Below, one piece after another: positions 10,703-22,200 of a DNA stretch of 64,000 nucleotides (within the stretch, counting starts at the first letter, position 1; each line of letters opens with the position of its first letter). Location: the NCBI GenBank assembly GCA_029168955.1, contig JAPDOI010000183.1, positions 653,501 through 717,500 of the forward strand, given 5' to 3'. The notes below the pieces were generated by a model that worked only from the letters and a program-made list of their open reading frames with translations, was not told the DNA's origin and ran no database searches. The DNA comes from Aplectana chamaeleonis. Lineage: Eukaryota; Nematoda; Chromadorea; Rhabditida; Cosmocercidae. The position numbers and the translations under genes are program-made.

Positions 10703-12018
10703 GCTATTGAGTTAAAAACGACGACGCACGCGCAGCGGTTTTCAGCCATGCACGTCACGTGCGCCGGCCGAACCGCTCCTCCGCTGTGGATTCGATCAAC
10801 TTCCATTGTTTTCATGCTCGTTGGTACCAAATTATTGTCATGGCGCGCTCAATGAGCGTAGGAAATAAATTTAAAAAATAAGTATTCGTATAAAATCGAG
10901 GAAGCACTCCAAATTTAGTTCAAAGGCACAGTACACCCTCAGACACGAATTTTGTAATTTTTGTTTGGTTGTGTAGTAGACCCCTCCTGTATAACAAGTA
11001 CCAAGTTCGAGATCTCAATTCCACCATATAAGAGAGATATAAGCGACCACCACGGGCCCGACCCCCTTCGCTCACCACCTCGGGCCACACTTCCTACTAG
11101 TTTTTCAAACTAGATAACTCGATAATTTCACCCTCAAAAATAGGCATCTTCAGGGAGCCATAACTCTGTTCATAGGGGGTCATGGACGATTTCTGCCACT
11201 GTGATCAGCGTGTGATACTACCTCAGATCAGCAATGAAACTGGAAGTATTTTCCTTTTTATTCCATGCCTTTAAAGCCAAGAACATCTGTGTCATCTCTC
11301 GAACAGTTGAGAGAGAGGGAAGCCACCTCCCTTTCGACGGGTCGTTTTCCGTTGGTTTAGCTGAGCATGCAGCATTCAGAATTAAAAAAAGACGCAGGAT
11401 CGTATACTTGTGCCAAAGTTATGTATTCGTCCATCGCTTTATTGATATCCTCGCTTATTCCTGAACAATGTGCGCACCCACTGCGCTTCGCGGCTTGCTT
11501 TTGGGCGTGCTTTAGGATTCAAGGATAACTTGAATTACAGAGCAGTACTTCGCTGGCTCAGCAGCTTTGACCCCATACATCACCACGTAAGAATTTCTTT
11601 TGCAGCAAATAGCGTTGCGTTTTTGTGCTCACAAAGCGCCGCGTCGCCATAACTTGCTTCAAAGTGGTCCGATTTCAATTTTGAAGAAGTTTCTGAATTG
11701 TTTTCTTTGAGTCCCATACGACAGTACTACAGAATAGATTCAACTCCAGAAGTGCATCGAAAAGTGCACATTTGCACCACAAAATCCCCCATTAAGAACT
11801 GGTCAGACGATCATGATAGCAGAAATCTTTCATGTTTTGACCTGTTGCCGATGTGAATTTCAGAAGGAAATCCGCATTTCTCAACAGGATGCCGGAGTCG
11901 AAAGGACTCTCTACACTCACCATTGCATTTGCCTCACTGAGAGGAACACGAAAACTGCCTCAAAACTCATTTCGTCAATCTTGAAGCGAGATGTGGCGAT
12001 GTGGCGCTTTCTTTGAGA
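10703..12018. other. No confident gene
   Basis: One acceptor-like TTTCAG at 11863 precedes 50 open codons to a stop at 12016, but no partner exon or motif supports it. A short segment near 10730-10800 resembles 58590-58670, another sign of dispersed repeats. Confidence 0.3.
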
Positions 12019-12245
12019 AGTATTGCCGCAACTCTTCCACTACTCCCCAGCAACCTGAAATCTTCCGCGACTTTGCCGTGACTTCTCCGTAGGTCACGCT
12101 TCCGCTACTCCCTCGAGCCTCTTTCGCTACTTTACCGAGATTTGGCCAATGAAGAATCGTCCGCGGTTCTACCCCGCATCTCCTCCGCGACTCCTCCGGC
12201 AGTCGCCGAGCCGGAGGAGCTGTGGCGGAATCGTGGCACAGTTGT
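12019..12245. repeat. Degenerate CCGCGACT-type short-period repeat
   Basis: Imperfect repeats of TTCCGCGACT/TCTCCGC fill this stretch. It has the same flavour as the CCGCGAAATAG repeat at 26862-27315 and may be a related element. Confidence 0.4.
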
Positions 12246-12561
12246 ATGCGTGAAAAAGTTTTTTTTTTCAGTAAAAAAAAACCTGCGCGCTACTGTACAT
12301 TTTCAAGCAAATCAGTTAAGCTCACACGGGATACTTGCAATGCAATGCATAAATCTTGACAGATTCGACTCGATTCGAGGCTGGCACAGATTAGAAAGAA
12401 GAGAATCTGCGGAGAAAGTTATGTCACACTTCTCCATGGATTGGTAAACTGTTCGTGGTAGATTGATGTCCTGCTCAGTTCTTGAGCTCATCCTAGAAAT
12501 CTGCCTCTCCAGAATGTGATGAATCATTTGTGAACGACAGGCCGACGTGATTAATTTCCGT

Positions 12562-12741
<180 letters not shown>

Positions 12742-13227
12742 CAAGCCGAATATAGTTACTCTAGGATAGTGCATGATTGCTGAGAAGGGGCAGTGGAAAA
12801 TACTGCTGGAATACCATTGCAATGGCGCTTTGATTTTTGAGTTACCGGTGTGTACAATAGATCACTGGAAGCAGCTCCAATTACAAGGTCATGAAATACG
12901 CCTTGTGCTGGTTGAGCTCCACCCTGTGTTTTTTACGGGACACTTAGCCACAATAGATGAACAGGGTTTGGTGGAAAAATAGGGGTCTATTCAAGCGATA
13001 TGTATAAAACCTTTCGGTACCAACATCGCAGTCCTGCAAGAAGCTGATGTCCTTTATGACGCTGTTCATCTTGACTCCCTGTCTAACAAGATTTACAAGC
13101 CTCAGCCGGAGATGTTCGCTTCAATCCTGTTTTCAGTAAAATGCAGTTCGGCGCAGATTTCTCGCAAAAAAAAACAGAACTTAGCGGCTTTTTTCCGCGC
13201 ACAGCCATATAGCCTATCTACCTCACT
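12742..13227. other. Unassigned
   Basis: A 69-codon open frame at 12773-12982 has no recognisable motif or splice context. Nothing else was seen. Confidence 0.3.
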
Positions 13228-14720
13228 TTAGGCCGGTCGAACTAAGACTTGTCGAGCTTCTCTTCTTGTCCTCTCCCTAGGGTCCGTACGCTTGTTTGCA
13301 CTTTGCTCGCCATTTGTTCATCAGCGGTGTCCCTCATAGTGAGTTGCCCTTCAGCTATGTCCGTTCTCACTAAGTCAAGCCATCGGGTTTTCGGTCCTCA
13401 GCGAAGTCTGGCTCCAGCAACTTCCACCTTGAGTGCGGTTTTAACTACTGAGTCTTCGCCCCTCCTTTGAACATAGCCGAACCACCTGAGACGGTACTCT
13501 TTCATCTTCGCAGTAATGGAGGCCACTCCAAAGGTGGAACGCACCACGACATTCGTTAACTTGTCCTTCATGGTAACTCCCATTGACCACTTGAGCATCC
13601 GCATCTTCATCACATGCAGACGTTGCTTAAAGGCAGTGTTCACGATGAGAATCGTTCTTCTGATTTTCCGCCTTTCATGAAGAGGGTCACATGCTGATTC
13701 CAATGATGTTTTAGGAATCGTACAAGACCTTCTAGGAACTGAGTTATGGTCCCTCAAAGATTGAGCTAGGAAAGCATCGTGGACAAGTTGTACGAAGCTT
13801 GTAACTTCCGTCTTTTGCAGCCCATGTATGCGAGCTGACCAGAGTAAAGAGAGAAGTTGCGAATGAAGAGAAGAACGGGGCTATTGATCGGAAACCATCG
13901 CTCATCTCACAATCTCAAGCATTCATTTGTTCACGTCGGAGGGCGGGCATTGCGCATTTGTGGTTTGCCGTGCGCTCAAAGGGCAACTTCGAGCTGTTTT
14001 GGGGCTCTTCCTGGCTCGCTTTCATGCGTTCTTTCGACGTTGACGTAACAGTGTGCCCCTCCTCTACCCATTCATAGTGGAAACTGAAACAATCTCGAGC
14101 ATTCATTTGTTCAGGTCGGTGGGCGTGGAAAGTGCATCTGAGGTGTGACGAGCTGACGAGTTTCCAATTTTGGGGCCGTAGGGGACCCTTCCGAGCCCAT
14201 TTCTCTTGGTTTTTTCAACGTTAGGGTTGCGCTAGGCCCCGCAGCTGCCGATCTTCACCAAAAAATCAGACATGGTTTTTATCGTGAATACTGCCTTTAA
14301 TAGTTTTTGGTGCCGGTCAGCATTCGGTGGCGCCAAGGTCGGCTGGCTTTCCTACCGTTCTGAAGATTTTCTACTTGAGGCGTATTGGTACATTCCTGTC
14401 ACACATTACGCCAGTTATCGCTCTCCACTTCGTCCACGCTGCATTAACGCGCTCATACAGTACCACGTCGCCGGGAGATGTGATCCTTGATCCGAGGTAC
14501 TTTAAGCTATCCACCTTCTTTAGGTTGGTGCCATAAATGCTGATGGACCCTTCCTCGATTCTTGGTCCACATTCCATGTTCTCGGTTTTGGCGACATTAG
14601 GACGTAGCCCATAGCGCTGCAGGCGATTGTTTCATAGGTCAGAGATCTCTCTTCAGTGCCAATGCTGGGTCGGCATATCATTCAGCATCACTCTCTCTTC
14701 AGCCTCAAATTCATGATTTT
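13228..14720 (-). pseudogene. LINE reverse-transcriptase C-terminal fragment, split by a MITE
   Basis: Read on the minus strand, 14720-14301 encodes the region after the RT catalytic site (L-Q-R-Y-G-L-R-P-N, then K-Y-L-G-S-R-I). Then 13626-13228 encodes the C-terminal region (M-R-M-L-K-W; Y-R-L-R-W-F-G-Y-V-Q-R-R). These are typical of RTE/Jockey-like LINE proteins. The two parts join in frame once the MITE at 13631-14296 and one copy of TTAA are ignored. Stop codons and the lack of the upstream endonuclease/RT core show it is dead. It is a different LINE lineage from the elements at 5.9 and 49.3 kb, which end in R-L-L-G-H-I-L-R-R. Confidence 0.75.
13631..14296. mobile_element. TTAA-type MITE inserted in LINE fragment
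   Basis: Ends AGGCAGTGTTCACGATGAG and ATCGTGAATACTGCCT are inverted. The flanking TTAA is present at 13627-13630 and 14297-14300, and the LINE reading frame is restored by removing the element with one TTAA. No coding capacity. Close relatives are at 15022-15506 and 60406-60890. Confidence 0.9.
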
Positions 14721-14754
14721 GATTGATAACTAACAGAGCCTGACGAAGGGTCTA

Positions 14755-15019
14755 AAGCGCCTCTCACAGTCTGCCGGACGACGCCGTCCGATACGTTATA
14801 AGATAGGACTGCGGCGTCGGTGAGGCCCGCACTGCGGTATCGGCCGACCGACGTCGCAGTGCGGTGAAATCATTGACACAACGTCGGAGCAAGGTATGAC
14901 GGGTCAACACGTGTTGGTTTCGCCTTACATTCTGCACTGAAAAGTCGGAACTTCCCTCGCACTGCGGCACTCTTACAACATGTCGGACGGCGTCGTCCGG
15001 CAGACTGTGAAAGACGCTT
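14755..15019. mobile_element. MITE with ~42-bp inverted ends
   Basis: AAGCGCCTCTCACAGTCTGC with GGACGACGCCGTCCGA at the left is mirrored by TCGGACGGCGTCGTCC...AGACTGTGAAAGACGCTT at the right. The interior repeats CGCACTGCGG-like motifs. Its right end overlaps the TTAA of the next element. Confidence 0.75.
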
Positions 15020-15021
15020 AA

Positions 15022-15506
15022 AGGCACTGTTCGCGATTGAAATCGCTTTTCTGTTTTTTCGCCTATCTTGAAACCGGTCCCATTCTGATTCCAATGATGC
15101 TTCTGGAATCGTACAAGACCTTCTGGGAATGGAGTTATGGTCCCTCAAAAATTGAGCTAGGGAAAATGGTGGACGACTTGTCCGAGACTTGTAACTTCCG
15201 TCTTCTGCGGCCAATGTGTGTGAGCTGACCTGAGTAAAGAGAGAAGCTGAGAATGAAGGGAAGAACGAGGCTTCTGATCGGGGACCATCGCTCAACTCAC
15301 GATCTCGAGTATTCCTTTGTTCACGTCGAGGGGCGGAAAGGGGCGGGATTTGCCCACAGCGGCGGAGTTTGCCCACTTTTCTAAGCCGTTTTGCGGCTTC
15401 TGGGTAGCTTTTCGTCCCGCTTTTTCGACGCTGTTCTGCTTGTGAGAGCCACGAGAAGCGTTTTTCATGAGAAATTCGAGGATGAAGTTTATCGCGAACA
15501 GTGTCT
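15022..15506. mobile_element. TTAA-type MITE
   Basis: TTAA flanks at 15018-15021 and 15507-15510; ends AGGCACTGTTCGCGAT and ATCGCGAACAGTGTCT. Internally similar to 13631-14296, sharing the GGAATCGTACAAGACCTTCT block. Non-coding. Confidence 0.85.
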
Positions 15507-15510
15507 TTAA

Positions 15511-16276
15511 GACCCGAAACGTCGCAAGTAGAGCTTATCACAAATCAGTGCGCACAAGCTTCAATTCCACTCCATGATCGTTCCATAGTTGTACTTCAAC
15601 TTGCACCTCTTCTCGCGACTCCGCAGTCATGTAGCATTAGGTCGTCAGCGTACGGTATAGTTCATAGATGTGGTATCTGCAAGTCTTGAGTAATTGTATC
15701 CATGCATAGGATGGAGATTTATCGTTTTTAGCATGTCGAAACGTCCTTATCAGTGTTGTATTTTGCCATGACAGACCGCTCGGCAGCTTGCTCCGCCCAT
15801 ACTCATAACAATGAGACCGGATTCGAATGGCCTCGAAACTGGCCAACTAGAAGTTCAGGAGAATTTTTGTAATCTTCTTAGTTGGGCGGATACAACGCAA
15901 TGTGGAAATATTTTTAACCATTTCTGAACACGATAGATTGTCAAACAGTGTGGAATATCCTTCAGGAAAATGAGATTTCTGACTTATGCACTAGCATTAA
16001 TCATATCCTTCATGAACATGGCTGCTTCGCGCAAGCATAAACCTTCTACACCTCTTTCCATTAGCTTTTGACCTTCCCAATGGCGCCCTTCACTCTGCTC
16101 ATTGCAAGCAAATCGTACGCCTACTTCATACTTACTCGCTTCTTTCGCGTACTTCTTGCAAATTACTGACGCAGACAGCCAATCACAGGCAAAAGCAATT
16201 GTTATCATCAAAAATGCGTCATTTACAATAGTCCCAAGAACAACTGATAAGGCGGCAGCGAAGTGTCTCCTGTCAG
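15511..16276. other. Unassigned; possible LINE trace and weak exon signals
   Basis: Minus-strand codons near 15540-15640 faintly resemble LINE RT sequence. A minus-strand ATG at 16211 opens a short hydrophobic frame that ends at a GTAAGT donor (16135-16130), but nothing further supports a gene. Confidence 0.25.
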
Positions 16277-19200
16277 ATGGATTCTATAATGCTAATTTTC
16301 TGTTACTTGCTCATTCCCCTAGTGACTTCTCTCAATTGCTACGACTTCGTGGACAGACAGATCGGCGGTGAAATCCTACACGGACAAAAGGTGAAATGGT
16401 ATAGCTTGCCCTTGCGTTGAGTTTACTCTGCTAGAATAGCAAAGAAGCCGTACTACTATACTTTTCTGAGACTGCATAACCAGAGGTCCTTCAGCATCAC
16501 TGTACTCCGAAGCTTGAAGTTTTGTTGTGCTCGCGAATCTGAAAGCATTTGCGAACTTTTGTGTCTTAATCTATTTATTCTATGTAATGAATATATAAAA
16601 CACCACAAATTTCAGCAAATTGTGGAGTGTTCCAATCCGGCATTCTGCCTGAGTACATATAGCGAAGGAAATAACGAGAACATTTACTCAGCGCGTTGTT
16701 CTAACAGCTCTACAGCAGAAACATCTTGTCAGGTGAGTCTCAGGCCAGGTTCATGAAAACATACACTCTGTTCATAACAGAGTGCATGAACCTATGCTCC
16801 GCTCTTGGATTCCTACTTTCCCTTTACTATCGCAATCGACGCGCTCTCGGGCGACACCGAGATGGGGTTGATTGACAGCAGTGGATAAATAATCGATCGC
16901 TTGCAGTGGGTCGCCGATGCCTACCGCGGTCGGCCGAGGACGCGTGGATTACCACAGTAGAGGACCAGCGGCGGACCATGAGTTCATGCACTCCGTTAAA
17001 ACGGGTGCGTAGCGTTTTCTATGAATTTTTCGCTTTTCCAACTGGATCAATTGCCTTGTGATGGCTTCTGTCCAGAATTTTCTGTGGAACTCACTCATTT
17101 TCTTCTGATTACTTGCTGGTGATTTTTTCGTGATACGTTTAAGCATATTCTGGCAAGTCGTTTAAAGGCAGCATACACGCTCGCAAGCATAGTCGAGATA
17201 ACAGCATAGATAGGTCCGCACGGCCCGTACTATGTCGTCAACGACATTTGAAGCGCTGAAAACTGTCCAGGATGACAGTATTTGACAATGTTTGAGCAAT
17301 CTTGCCTTCCATGCCCGTATTTTCACACCCCTTCGAGTAACAGAATGAGAATCGATACTTGTGAAAGCGTGTGATAATTGAGAGTGATAGCACTATAAAA
17401 AGGGAGTGCAGTAGAGAAAAAACTCGATTTACCTCAATATAACATGTTTGTGCACTGATAAAATCCTCCATTTCAAGAGGTCAGCCAAAGCAGAGCGGCA
17501 TTCTCGAAAGTGGACGAGAGCCAATAGGTATGCAGACATGTTATACTCAAGTAAACCAAGCTATTTCTCTCGCGCACTCCCATTCGATAGTGCTATCACT
17601 CTCAATTATCATACGTTTTCACAAGTTCTGATTCTGTTACTCTAAGGGGTGTGAAAATACGGGCGTGGGAGGCAAGATTGCTCAAACATTGTCAAATACT
17701 GTGATCCTGGACGGTTTTCAGCGATTCAAACGTCGTTGACGACATTTTACGGGCCGTGCGGACCTATCTATGCTGTTATCTCGACTATGCTTGCAAGCGT
17801 GTATGCTGCCTTTAAAGGCAGGGTTCTCAATAAAATCGGTTGTTGTGCTATCACCGTGGATTGGTAGATCTGACCATCACAGAAGTGAAAACAATGAAAA
17901 ATTCGGAGAAAAAACGCTCAGGAGAAAGTTATGGCTTGGTGTCCTCCCGCCTCCAATTATTGAGATTTGGGTAAAAGCCTGTTTTGTCAACTTTCATTTT
18001 GCTTCTAAAGTAATTTCTGAACATTTCTGGAGACTACTGATTACTTGAACAGCAAAATAAATGCCGGATAAGCAAGCATTAATGAAAATCGCGTTAATTA
18101 GGGGGCCGGCCGACACCGGTAATTAGCTGTTCTACTTTGTTTTTGAGCGTTTTTCCCGCGAATTTCCGTTTTTTTTTTTCACTCACTTTTACTTTTGAGA
18201 TGGCCAAATCTGCATTCTTATGAAGAGAGCTCAAAAGTCTTTTTTATCGCGAACCCTGCCTTTAACAAGACACAGAGCGAAAAGTTTCGGAAAAACACTG
18301 CATCCATCAAAAACAGAGCATACCTACACTGATATATTTTCTGAACGAACTCTTCGGTCGCTTCAAACTGTTCCCAAACTTGTTCATTACTCACTCTTGA
18401 TGAGGACTCAGTCGAACCTCGTGTGTGGATTCGGGACTATGATGCAGCCGAGAAGGATAGCAATTCTGCCGACTGCAGGGCTGGTAGTAAACTCCCTCGT
18501 GTTGTCACAACAATACGAGAAACTTTTCGTAACAAGAAATGACAACGAATGCTAATGTCATATGTTTGTTATGAGTTTGTCATGAGGGAACACACACTCC
18601 AACGCAAAAACCACAGCGCTAAATGGGAAATGAACCTGTAACGTTCATCTCATCACGGCGCGCACGCCAACTGCTCTATTTTGTAAGTGTCAGCGTCAGC
18701 ACTAAGCCCTACGAAGTGATGAAACACGCGCAGATGAATGCAAAAACCACAGATATACGCGAGAACTGAACCCGGGATGCACGTCCAGTAGCGGCGCGCA
18801 CACCAACTGCCCCAATCGTTCGTTGTGTCCCTCACATAATCGAGTGATATGATGGTTCGCCGTACTGATCACTGCGTTGTACAATCACTAATCGCAATGA
18901 TTGGAGACCACTGATCGGTTCATAAAGAGGTGGAATCAACATTTGGAGCACTTCCCAGTATTACCTTTTCGGTGCACCGTTTTAAGAATTTTTCTTTTAC
19001 TCTACCACTCAAGATTTCGTTGGTTTTGTACTTTACTGTGAGAGATTTGGCCAAAAAGCTGCCGCGAAATAGCCCGATAGACCCCGCAGCGGCTCCACTT
19101 GGACTACTTTATTTCCCATATATTTCTATGCTAAAACTCTCAGAGTAGCATGAACGCATTTCTGCAGCCTTTTTATCTCTATCGAATCGCTCTTCTACTT

Positions 19201-22200
19201 CTCCGAGTGGCTTGCTTATTTTGATTGTCTTTTCTATACTCACATTGGTGAATATTCTAATGCCATCACTTATTTTGATTTCAATCATTTCAGTAAACTC
19301 ATGTGGATTAGTAACATTTTGATGTCGCGTGAGAGTTTGACTACTAGTTTCGAAATTGTGTCTACAATATTCATTTTTTTTAATTCATTCCCTTTTTTCA
19401 GTTTGATTATGAGTTCAATTTCTGGGATTGATTTTTTCACAGAGCTCTGAAAGCGCTTTTCAATTTGATAGTTTCGGTAAAAGGAAACCGCTGACTTTAG
19501 CTGTATTTATTCGCTTCCTTCATCTATAATATCCCCTTTTTGCTTGGGAAAATATTTCTCTTTTCAAGAGAAAAATGTTTTTAATAATCACTTGTGAGAG
19601 TTGGTAGCTATGGATAGGGTTATCGTTTCGAAGCTTCTTGGTTTGTTAAAGGCAGTGGTCGCGATCAAATATGCTTGTCGTCTTTTTCTCTCCAAATCCT
19701 TCTCTGGGTCTCGAGTAGTAGGACCTACAAGAAAAAACCGCGAAAAAAACACTGTTTTGGGTCGAATTTGAAGCCTTAACTTTCTTGTCTTTTGATGGTG
19801 GACGAGCCCACTCCACATCATCGGCATCGATGACCTCTCATATCAAGAACATCAGCTGGCTTGAAATTGAATTTCAATCAATGAACCTCCGGATTTATGT
19901 ACACATCTAGTCAAAAACATTGACTGAAGTGATGCTTTAATTGTTCAACTGTTTTTATTCGTTAAATTTGCATTTATTTCGTCCTCTGAATGTCGATGAT
20001 TTTTGACTGCTCGGCATGCGACTGCGATCTTTTTCGTCATCGCTGTGCACGTGTGCACGAACTAGCATCTTTGGGCCCTAGAAACTCTAATTCTAGCCCG
20101 TTTTTCACCGCTCTACCTTCATAGTTTTTCAGCTGTTTTTGATCTAAGCTGGTTTTTGTAGTTTTTTCGTTAACGTTTTTCATCGTGACCACTGCCTTTA
20201 ACTGCCGGATGGGTAAATTTACGAGAAGTTAAAACCAGAAGAGCAACATTATGCAAACGAAAAAATGAATCAACAAAACGTCTCACTTTCAAAATGGACA
20301 GAACCTCATACACGTTTACCAAATTTACAAATGAGTATTCAAAACATTTTTTTTCCTTGAAAAAACACCCTCATTAGTGATTTCAAAAAGTAACGATAGA
20401 TGGATACAGCTTAGGAATATAGCAGCAGTCCGCTGTTTTTCGATATTCTAAACTGTGAAACTGGAAAAACGTCCACAAAGTCTTTAAAAAAATCAATTAA
20501 ATTCAAAACAAACAAAAAAAAACAAAAGTTTTCCAATGAAAAGTAATATGGTAGAACGGAATTCGAAATCAACACCAAAAAAGTTCAATCGACATCAAAA
20601 TGTCCTAAACACACGTAAAAAAACTGCAATGATTAAAACATTCATGAATATAGACGTTAGAACATTTACCTATACAAATATAGAAAAGAAAATCGAAATA
20701 AAGAGGCCTCTCACCATAAAGTTGTCAGCGGAAAGCTGAAGGATGCCATATGTTTTCTGTTGATTTTTGATCGATACCGAGCAAGGCATTGTTATCATTG
20801 CCACACACACGGAAAAAACATAGCCAAAGGTGCGTGATTTGCAATGTCTTGGCAGGCGCCGCACACCCTGCTCTCAATTGCACGCCTAAATGTCGTCACG
20901 ACATTGTTGTACACGAGCGTACGACACTCGCAGCAATCTGCGCACTCCCTCAACCGCGCACTATTTTGTGTCACGCTGTCTGTCGCGTTGTCGTGTTGTT
21001 ATGACCACGCGACAATTGTGACAGCTCGTGACAACCATTGTCGTGACAACAAGCTCGTGACTGTCACGAGCCATGTGTTGTAGGATACGATACAAACCTA
21101 TAGCTCGCGCCTTTTGGTCGCGACATGTCGTGACATGTCATGACAATTGTCGTCACGACAATGGGGGGTTTACTACCAGCCCAGAGAATCCCAAATCTTT
21201 CGAATAAGCAAGAAACTTCGCTCAGCGAAGAAACAACCATTCGCTCCATCTCCGAAAGAGCAACCATTTCCTCCAACCGCCTGGAGAGCATAGCTTCGTT
21301 GGATAGAGCCGGGTAATCTTCCAACCTTCACCTCTTAGAAAACCGGCAAACTGGTGAAGGTTGTTTCCGGAATCGCCACGAAATTTTGCATCGAATATGG
21401 TTTCAGGTTTAAAAAATACGTTTCCAATCTTGCAGCCGATTCCAGTTTATCAAATGAATTTTTCCGCCTGATGCTATCGGTTTTTTTTTCAAAACATTCT
21501 AACCTTTGAATATGAACTCCTGGTGAAGATGTTTCCGAAATCTTCATAGAATTCTGCGTCGACTGGTGTTTTCAGTTTTGGTAAATAGTTTCCCGATCCT
21601 TCAGCCTCATTCATTTTACGAAATGCCAGTTTTTCGCCTATGATTCTCCAAACGTTAGAGATGAAGTTATGGTGAGCGTCGTTGTCGAAATCAAGAGCAA
21701 TTCTGCATCGAACGATATATTGGGTTCCTATCGTTAGTGGCTCCATAAACCGGCCAGGTCGGTGCAGCCGAGCTCCATAGTAATCTCCATAGGGTGCTCT
21801 CGCCTTTATGTTGTAAATGAGAGACACATCGTTCTTCTGGAGCCAAAAACGAGGCTGGACTCCACCGACCTGGCTGGCTTATAGAGCCAGTAACGATAGG
21901 AACCAATATATCGTTCGATGCAAAATTTCACGGTGATATCAAAAACAATCTTCACCACAATACTATATCTAATGGTTAAAGAGTTATAGGCGAAAAACTG
22001 GCATTCCATAAAAAATAATGAGGCTGAAGGATCGGGAAACTATTTTCCAAAACCGAAAACACCAGTCGTCGCAGAATTCTATGAAGATTTTGAAATCGGC
22101 CTTCACCAGAAGTCCACCTTCAAAGTATAGAAAATTATGAACGAAAAACCGATAGCTCTAGGCATAAAGTGCATTTTATAAACTGGAATCCACTGGAAGA

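Noticed and set aside
16136..16211. Minus-strand first exon with hydrophobic start and GTAAGT donor
   Set aside because: No second exon and no upstream acceptor; it overlaps the upstream region of the plus-strand Cys-rich gene.
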